Shown: one piece after another, positions 55,552 to 64,000 of the stretch
How positions within the stretch are numbered: the first letter of the stretch is position 1
How the letters are laid out: the number at the start of each line of letters is the position of its first letter
NCBI GenBank assembly: GCA_029204225.1
Contig: CM055092.1
Span: 65,694,923 to 65,758,922, forward strand
Source of the DNA: Diphasiastrum complanatum
Taxonomy: Eukaryota; Streptophyta; Lycopodiopsida; Lycopodiales; Lycopodiaceae
Reading direction: 5' to 3'
Length of the DNA: 64,000 nucleotides
Position numbers and translations under genes: made by a program
Notes under the pieces: generated by a model
Databases searched by the model: none
What the model saw: only the letters and a program-made list of their open reading frames with translations
What the model was told of the DNA's origin: nothing

Positions 55552-55860
55552 AGGCAATGTAATTGCTTCGAGCTTGCCAAAACCTCCATTTGTTTGTGGC
55601 GTATATAACGATTCATAAAAATAGATACCACGACTTTTTCCTCTATATTGCAGCTTTTCAACATCAGAGTGAATTACGTCTAATATTCCTGCAAGTGATT
55701 GCGGGCTCCCATTCACTTATGCATGATGGATATAAATTTGAAAGAAAAAAACAATGTTGAAGCATTTAAATCATAATCTGAAGAGCGTCAATAAAGAAAA
55801 TCACCTATGATTACTGTAAAGTGCATATGTTTTGATATACTTACGATTACATTTTTGATA
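55552..55860 (-). pseudogene. Fragment of the hypothetical gene of 11259-12532
   Basis: This matches 11912-12235 with small deletions (GILDVIHSDVEKLQYRGKS and FYESLYTPQTNGGFGKLEAI are readable). One deletion removes the PKELADC part and shifts the frame. It ends at the ~100-bp tandem repeat. Confidence 0.7.
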
Positions 55861-55861
55861 T

Positions 55862-56157
55862 AGGCCATAGTGGAAAGTTTCTTAGTTCAGATCCTAATCA
55901 GAATTGCCGTTAGTGTGATGAAGATTTGAAAGAAAGGAGCATAGAAAATTCCGCGATTCACAATTTTAAGATACTACTTACTTCAGATCTTACTCAGAAT
56001 TGCCGTCGGTCTGATGAATATTCGAGAAAAAAACATGACCATAGAAATAAAAAAGGACCATAGAAATAAAATCCAGCTAATCATAAATGTAAAAAAATAA
56101 TTTGTTCAAACTTAATCAGAATTGCGGTTAGTCTGATGAAGATTTGGCCATAGAAAG
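55862..56157. repeat. ~100-bp tandem repeat, inverted copy, at the copy F border
   Basis: About three diverged units of the family at 35471-35845, in reverse orientation (AGAATTGCCGT, GTCTGATGAA, CCATAGAAA). The array joins the hypothetical-gene fragment on its left and the upstream region of desaturase copy F on its right. Confidence 0.65.
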
Positions 56158-59100
56158 ATAAACGCAAGGCTTTCTTTCGTGGATCTATTGATATGCGTTG
56201 CACTTATGATAGCCTCCAGGAAATTAACTTGATTGGAGAATCCAACTCTTAACGGTTGATCTCTATCGGTGTTTTGGAGCTCCAGTAAGTCTCTCTACAT
56301 ACCAATATTCTTAATGAGTTTAGCTATAACGAATAGTCCTTATCAGCGCGTCGCTTTTCGCGATACAAAGAATGGCATGTTGTTTAGCAGTACAATCTAG
56401 TCCTTGCTTATTAGATTGCGTCCAACTCCAACTTGAATTCTAATGACAATATAATTCGACAGTGCTTAGAGCTCAGCATGCATGCATGAGTCATTTGAGC
56501 TGTGAAAGCTCATAAGCCGAGACACACTTTATCACAGCATTGCTGGCTGGTAATTGATGGGAAGGTGTATGATGTGACAAAATGGTACCACTTCTTATCT
56601 TGTCTTCCAAAAGTCCTGTAGGAATTCTGCGCTGTTGCGTCTTTAGTTTATGAAATTAATTTCAGCATTCTCCTTCACATGAGCATTCTGGTCGACGCGC
56701 GTAGAGAGCTATGGCCAGTTTCTAATCATGAACGGGATAATTATGCATCGTACTTCATATTTTATATATGCCCTTGGATGGTAGCTGAACATATGCACTA
56801 GACTGATCCATGGGCTCTGCTAACAGGGTGCCAAAGCATCCTGGAGGAAGTCTTATTCACGTGCGAGCAGGGCAAGATTCGACATATTTATTCAACTCCT
56901 ATCATCCACTTTTTGTCTGGTATATACATGCTAAGCATGCTCTTAACTGCAAGCAAACCAAGAAAGTAATATACTGATAGTTAGCTATTTTCCACACAAT
57001 TTCCTGATTAGCATTGTGTGGCCAATGCTAAAACAATAATCTCCTTCAAATTCAGTAAGCCTTTTGAGTTGGAGGACAAGATACCAAAAAGACGATAGCC
57101 GATGCAGAGAGACGCATACAAAGAATAGACATAGAAATCTACGCTAGATGGTATAGAATCCTAGAAAGTCTATAACTCAACAGTACATGAAGTCATAGAT
57201 TGTGTCCACTCATCTTTTGTGCTTATGCCCTAAAGTCCTTGACATCTTCCAATGACTATCAGGAAATTGTTGGACCAATACTGTGTTGGTGAAATAGATG
57301 CCAGCGATGAGGACTTACGCATGACCAATGTGGAGTACTTGGACACTGTGAATGAAACCTTTTATTTGGCATTGAAAGAGCGGGTTGAGGCTTATTTTCA
57401 TAGGAACAAGGTACTTTCATGTATTTTCTTACACATTGCAACATATTTCCTACATCAGTTGACAGGCTTTTACAATTGTAGGCATTTTCCTTCCTAAAAT
57501 TCATAAATGAGTTATTTTCAATCCACTTAAAATACTCAATATAAAAGCTATAATTTAGTAGTAATTCCTTCTTTCCAAAAAGTCATTAGGCCTTCACATC
57601 ATTTTATCTTTATGCTAAATATATAAATGTTTGTATGAAATGTAAAAATCTAATGATCATTTTTTAATTGAAAACGATGCAGGTGAATCCAAGGGTGCAT
57701 TCACACTTGTTTATCAAGTCAGCTGTGATCTTAGCATTGTATTTGCTCTTCTACTATGTGATGTTTTTCCAAGTCCAAAATCCTATCATTTCTTCTATAT
57801 ATGCTATAATTGCATTTGGATACATATCAGCGCATATCGCGATGAATACTATGCATGACGGCACCCATGGTGCGTGTCCAATTTTCATTCTTTTGGATAC
57901 ATTTTACAACTACTAGTTTCTATGTATATGTGTATTTGATAAAGGATAGAAATATCATAGCCAAAATGCTCATTTTGTGCATGTAAAGAACATTCAATAA
58001 GAGACTTGGATGTTTGGCTCTCTTAGGAGAACATAAAACAAGTTAATGTAAAGAAAACCTTTACATAATCTACTGTTGTCTTTGCAAATGACTACATGGT
58101 TATGATCGATGGTTGCATTCCACTTGTTAAATGAACACTACAAGCATGTCATTGACTAAAGTTGGAAGCTTTTAAGATGTCAAAAGACATTTGTAAATTA
58201 GAAGAGCTGATCTTTGTAGCGCCTCGGATGTGAACTTCTTTGCAGGAGCATATTCTACATGGCCTTGGTTCTCATATTTGATGGAAACACCTTTATAGGA
58301 GCAAATGACGTTGATATCAGAAGGGTGCACTTAACAACTAAAACACTCTTTTCATGCCTATCTGGTGAGTCATGGGATTTTTCTCTAGCAAGAATGATTA
58401 TTGTCATGAGGTTACATTAATAGCCCACATAGTTACCAATGCCATCATTCGAGCTATGAAAGCCTTATGAATTCTTTTAGCATTAAATTTTTTTGCAAGT
58501 ACTTTTTCAACATTCTAGGTGAATTAATTGTGAATTGTGCATTGCAGCACATATACCTATGGCCACTTTATGGTCTAATGACATTGAAGGCTATTTGGTT
58601 CGATGACTTTCAAGCCTTGTTCACAGGAAAAATTGGACAGTGAGTATTATATCTCTTAATTTGCACTAAGTCTTAAAATATGCAAATTCATATACTTATT
58701 TCCATCTCATTTGCTAAAATTGCAAAAGTGATATGTACCAAATATCAAGTTTATTTCTTGGATTGTCACACTGATGTGTGCTCGTTGTTATGTGTAACGT
58801 GTGGTTCTTCATTTAGAGGCATTAGCGCAAAAATGACACCTTTGGAAATTTTGGTTTTTTGGGGGATCAAAACTCTCCTATCTTGTTTACATTGTCATCC
58901 TTCCATTTCTTTATAGCAACTACGAAATCTCCACAATGATGGAACTATATATCTTATCACAGGTTTGTTGATAATCAAAACACACATGTTTCTTAGTCCA
59001 ATTAGAATATGCTTAGTGAGATACACTGTTGGAATTTTTTGTCAAGAGGACTAGTGTATTCATCTTTCTATATAACAAATATTACATGTTTGGTGCAGTT

Positions 59101-59689
59101 GGTGTGTGGATGGACACTAGCAATATTATTTGAGATTAGTCATGTGGTGGAAGCTGCAACTTTCTTGATGCTTGATCTAAATAAAGGAGTTCCAATTGTG
59201 CCTTATGGTTGGGCAGAAATGCAGGTTGTATAGAAAAACATTTACTCTTTAATACAATCAAATTCTTGATGCAAGATCCATGTTTTGATTATAACAGTTG
59301 CTTGATGTCATTCTCTTTGATTATTATGTTGTCTATTTAATTTTACTCATTATAAAACATGTTTTCTGAAACTACAACAAATATTATTATCTTATAAAAA
59401 AAAAAAATCTACATATTAATGTTTTGACTGCTTTTCTCGTTCAATCAATGACAGCAGGTAAGTGATATTGATTAGATATTATCTTTTTCCATTGTCTTTG
59501 AAATGGATTCTTCATATTATCTTCCTATGCATGGTAGTTGAAATTAAAATGGATATGTTAGCTCCAATCATTTATCAACCTTCCTCTACTTAGAAAGCCA
59601 TAAAAATGTCCTAGAATTTTTTTGCCTAAGACCAAACATCTAGAAATAGAATCTCAAAATTAGATTATCAATATATGTTGTGAATTGAA

Positions 59690-60149
59690 GACACACACAA
59701 AGGAATGACTGTGGAGCCAAACCACCCAACTAAGTAGATGCTATTGACTCAATCTCCAATAGCATCACCCCTATGCTAGGGAATAGGCTGCAAGTGTAGA
59801 GAGAGTAACCTAGCAAGTGTAGAGAGAGTAACCTGGCAATCAAATCTCAAGGTGAGTTTCTCCTAGAGGAAATAGCCCTTGCTTTACCTCTACTTGTGCC
59901 CATGCATGCATATAGTGACGTGCAAGTCATTACTATTGATACTCTACACCATGCCCATAGCCTTCCTGACCCATGCAATAGATCCACATGTCATAATATG
60001 TGTGGGGGTCCTCACAAGGTTATTAATTACATTTCGGGCCTAGTTCGGAATAACGAGGTGTAACCAATAATCTCGATTGCTGGAGTGCCGTGTATCCAAG
60101 TCCAAGACTACGTTGAATCGTATATGTAGGATGTGGACATAACATCAAT
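59690..60149 (-). mobile_element. Gypsy-type solo LTR in intron of copy F
   Basis: The fullest member of the intron LTR family: on the minus strand it starts TGTTATGTCCACATCC at 60149, comparable with TGTTACGTCCATG of the other gypsy LTR. No internal sequence is attached. A short internal tandem duplication (GCAAGTGTAGAGAGAGTAACC) is at about 59790-59835. Copies A and C have lost its 5' third. Confidence 0.6.
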
Positions 60150-60450
60150 AAAGTTATAAGTAATTTATCTTTGAAAGGTCTAGTCCATTGTAATGCAAGT
60201 GGATAGTATTGTGATGATTTGAAACATCAATATTTAAACCACTAGCTACTTATCCAGACAAAGAAAATCAAAATCATTGCCATAGATGCTAAATATTGTA
60301 GATATGTTAATCGGGAAGAAATATGCAACAAAGAACATAATATAGAGCCCTTCATATTAGAAGGAATCAAAATCAACCTCACATTTTGTCTTTAAGAAAG
60401 ATATAAAACTATGAAGTTTCTTAAAAGTAAATTAGTAGACATGATTGTCA

Positions 60451-60560
<110 letters not shown>

Positions 60561-60876
60561 AACACAACTCTCAAACCAACTTTTCTATAACAAGTTATGC
60601 TCTTTATATCGGCCTACATAGATTACTAATTTGTGCTATATAGAAACAGTGAATCAATCCAGGTCTCCCTGAAATATGTAATTTGTTTTTAATAAATTCA
60701 TGTATAATAGATGGAATTTTAAATCCCAAGATAGTGTTGATGTAGTGTTTACATTCGGCAAATGCAAAACATGGAAAGAACTAATTTTCAACTTAATGTG
60801 AATCAACAGCTTTACTTTAAGAATTTGAAAAATGGACAATTTTGTAGGGTTTCAATTTCAAGTCAGATCCAAGTTT

Positions 60877-62201
60877 TGTGATGCCACAAAAATGTTAAAT
60901 ATTAAATATCAACATAAATATGGCATGATATACTCAAAAATGAAGATATGAGCCGGATAAGGATAAATCATGAAGAGGCCTAAGTCATTTTTCGGGAATA
61001 TATCTCCTAAGTACTTGCCTTATAATAAAAGGCAAGACCTTTAAAAGGAAAGACATTGTCTTGGATAACCTTTACTAGGTTAGGTTGTCCACATGAAACG
61101 ACTAGATATGAAAAGACATGTTAAACTAGAGTAATCTTAACTCTTAGTTAAATATATCTCTTATGGTATAATTGAACGTATACTTAGTCTAATTGTTAAC
61201 TAGACCCTTTCGCGGGAGCGACGCACCTATTGATTTAGAGGTGTGTTTGTTCGCCCCGTAGAACATATATTGATCTCACACTTCAGTCTCAAGCATTGAG
61301 AGAGAAGAGTTTATGCATATGTAAGAGATTGAAGAAGTGAATAGAGTTTTGAGAGTTATTCTCCCTTATCTTTGTTCTTCGCACTGCTGAGTGTGAGTGA
61401 TCTTGAGTCTGCTAGCAAACTCTAACGCATTACATGAATTACTCTCTGATCAGATAGACTCTCTAGCGCATTACAGTCGTTTGCTGTGTATCCGTAAAAC
61501 ATGCTCTAAAGAACTATCTTATTCGTCTGTCGTGAATACTTTCTTTTCGGCACTCGAATAACAACTATCTTTGGTGCAGTCTAGCACGTTCATTGAATAA
61601 AGCTGTATGTATACATATGAGATGACAGTTCCTGTTTGAAGAATTGAGTCTTTGATCTGTGTTCCTAATTGTAATTGACATAAGTTTCTAACGTGCTCTA
61701 AAACTATTCGTGTTCTTTAACCATTAAATTGGACTTAAGTTGTTGAGGATTTCTATCTAGAAACAAACAATTTGCAAACGCGATTAATTAATTGTCTACA
61801 CAGTAGCGAATACATCGAACACTTCTCGATTCTCTGTTGACACCTTAATCAGCCAGAATGTAGCACTGTTGTACTACTCTGATAACATCTCATCTGTAGA
61901 ACGTGTTTCATTCGATTTGATAGAGGCCAGATTGTTGTTCTGAAATTATTAACATTACATTCCCCAAACAAAAGTAATATTGGCTACTTTTTAATGTCTG
62001 TTGACAACCAGAATAACACTCGAAACCACTTATCATGAATTGTACCAAAAACATAACTTTCTAACGCTGTCCTATGTGGGAACGATACGATTTGCCACAA
62101 AATCTATATTAACCTTGTTGGTATAGTACGACATATACCAATTTTTGGCGCCGTTGCTAAAAATGTTAAATATTAAATATCAACATAAATATGGCATCAC
62201 A
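60877..62201 (+). mobile_element. LTR-type insertion with TGTGATGCCA ends and 5-bp target duplication
   Basis: A 1325-bp insert interrupts intron sequence that is continuous in copy A. It begins TGTGATGCCA and ends TGGCATCACA, perfect 10-bp terminal inverted repeats, flanked by AGTTT on both sides (60872-60876 and 62202-62206). A TTTGGCGCCGTTGC motif at 62144-62157 matches the common primer-binding site for tRNA-Asp of plant gypsy (Athila/Tat-like) elements. A 39-bp direct repeat is at 60888-60926 and 62159-62197. It may be a large-LTR element reduced to one LTR plus the binding site. No coding frame is present. Confidence 0.6.
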
Positions 62202-63017
62202 AGTTTATTCATACATGGGAACTCTACTTCAAGAGAGGCTTGACCGTGTGAGTTACTTAAGATTTATATGTTGTGTTTAAAAGTTACAAAATGGGTTCAC
62301 AAGAAAGAAAAAAAATTCCATACATTATTTTCATCTTCATTATAGAGAAAACTCATATCTCCTTTTATATTGTATGATTATTTAAAAACTAGAAAACATG
62401 CATAGGATTCATTTAGTTAGTATAACTCTTTGTTCTCTAAAATGTATATTGATCACGTGTCCTAATACATCCCATATCACTAGTATGCCTCATTGAAAAG
62501 CAAATGGTCATACAATTTTCAATTTGAAGATTGCTTGCAGTTTGTAAATAAAGTATGGAAAGAAACCACATTCGGTCTCAATGACTCATCATTTCTCTCA
62601 TAACAATGTACTATATTATTGTTTTCTAGGTATGTGCCTCAACAAACTACAACACAGGTTCGACCTTGTGGTTGCATCTATCCGGAAGACTTATTTACCA
62701 AGTAAGTTTTGGATCTTTGGATATCAGTTGTGCCAATTTTGTGTTATATGATATTAAAAAGTTGGAGCATTGAAAGTATTCATGTTCTTTTATGAAAAAA
62801 TGATTTTGACCCGTGAAAGGTACACATTTGGAGAGTTGATTTGAATTTAACATACTCATCAAAACATAATGATTAAGGTGGCATGTGAGAAATATGAATT
62901 ATAGCATATGTTATTGTCATAAGTATATATCTTTTTCACCTATAAACGATTACATCTAGGTTGCTAGCTTCTTTCATCCTTTGAACGGTCCAGAGCATGA
63001 TTAGGCTTACCCCACAC

Positions 63018-63170
<153 letters not shown>

Positions 63171-64000
63171 TAGGTATCTCTTTCTCCCCCCCTCCTCCCC
63201 TTTGTCTCTAGCTTCTCTCTCTCTCAGACTTCCAAATAATCATTACATTAGTAGTAATTTTGACTATAAATTTTGTCTATAGAAATTTCTTTTGCTCATG
63301 ATCAACATTGAGAACAATCGTGTAACTAATTCATATTGAATTTGCATAGTGAAGGTGAGAACGCTTGTCTAACTAATTCATATTGAATTTGCATACTGAA
63401 GGTAGTTCACTATAAGATTTGAATATTTGTGTCCATCTTTGTGTATCCTCTAATGCATTAGGAATACTAGATTAACTGATTTTTCAGAAAGCAAGCTCAT
63501 TCAAATTTCCTATATTTTTTATCACACCTCTTTTATTAGTGAGTCGATGAAAATGTGGAGGAAGACCCAATTTCTATGTTATACAAAGAAGACCTTGAGA
63601 TTGGCACTTGTCCAAAAGATAGATTGTTCACATTAGTTAGCATGTGGCTTATAGCTTCCCATACAAGCTTGTATGTCTCTTTTGAGAATATCTAGATGTA
63701 GCATGACGCCTACACTTGTCATAGGCTTAAGGCAGCCTCTTATGAACAAGTTGGCATTTGCATATTCTATATATGCATACATTTATATACTGATACATAG
63801 AAGCATCTATACAAACTCATCTTTAACCTTAGGATAACATTTATATTCAACTTGCCTTGTTGGTTGAAATCAAGTTCATTCTGAAGTAGTCTTTCTTCAA
63901 CTATCTTTACAAAACTACAAATCTATGAACATCTTGATCTAGCTAGAAGATTATGTATTTATTAGCATTTTCAAAGAAGAATTTGATTAAAATAAGAGCT

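Overview
The window looks like nuclear DNA of a land plant, most likely not a flowering plant. It is AT-rich, with spliced genes, degenerate Ty1/copia, Ty3/gypsy and LINE elements and long GA, CT and TA microsatellites. It has no bacterial gene arrangement. The only recognisable host gene family is a cytochrome-b5-fused front-end fatty-acid desaturase. Its deduced exons (HPGG heme motif, HDGTHG, HIIAHH, QIEHHLFPGVCHVHYP, C-terminal LRLAG then stop) most resemble bryophyte-type delta-5 acyl-lipid desaturases as I remember them. The organism and the regiospecificity are inferences.

Layout. Six partial desaturase copies lie in both orientations and share the same intron positions: psiA (+, 1-4413, 3' part), psiB (+, 15863-18744, 5' part), psiC (-, 28592-35470, nearly complete), psiD (-, 45495-47359, internally deleted), psiE (+, 47366-48456, 3' end) and psiF (+, 56158-64000, cut by the window edge). 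No copy is complete and open. Premature stops, frameshifts, a lost splice donor, lost exons and foreign filler DNA are all visible. The DNA 3' of the gene is duplicated with it in A and E (direct) and C (inverted). That flank carries the same chain of dead elements: a copia LTR with gag, then a LINE endonuclease piece, then a gypsy LTR. A and E also share a Ulp1-like protease fragment and part of a second gene.

Other regions. 11259-12532 (-) holds an unrecognised, mostly open spliced gene. 12998-14830 is a 5'-truncated copia. 18745-22180 is a copia element with an open integrase/RT/RNase H frame and a 3' LTR, sitting exactly where psiB breaks and the inverted block begins. 35.5-42.3 kb is repeat-rich: a ~100-bp tandem repeat, palindromes, a hairpin repeat family, a ~740-bp tandem repeat with expanding GA tracts, and a ~315-bp long inverted repeat. 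42608-45494 holds two degenerate transposon-type coding regions.

How it fits together. I see no working pathway. The window records repeated segmental duplication, inversion and decay of a desaturase locus, with transposons both riding along and marking breakpoints. Two things may still be active: the copia-3 pol frame, and the large and small inverted repeats, which could yield double-stranded RNA if transcribed. All alignments were done by eye.
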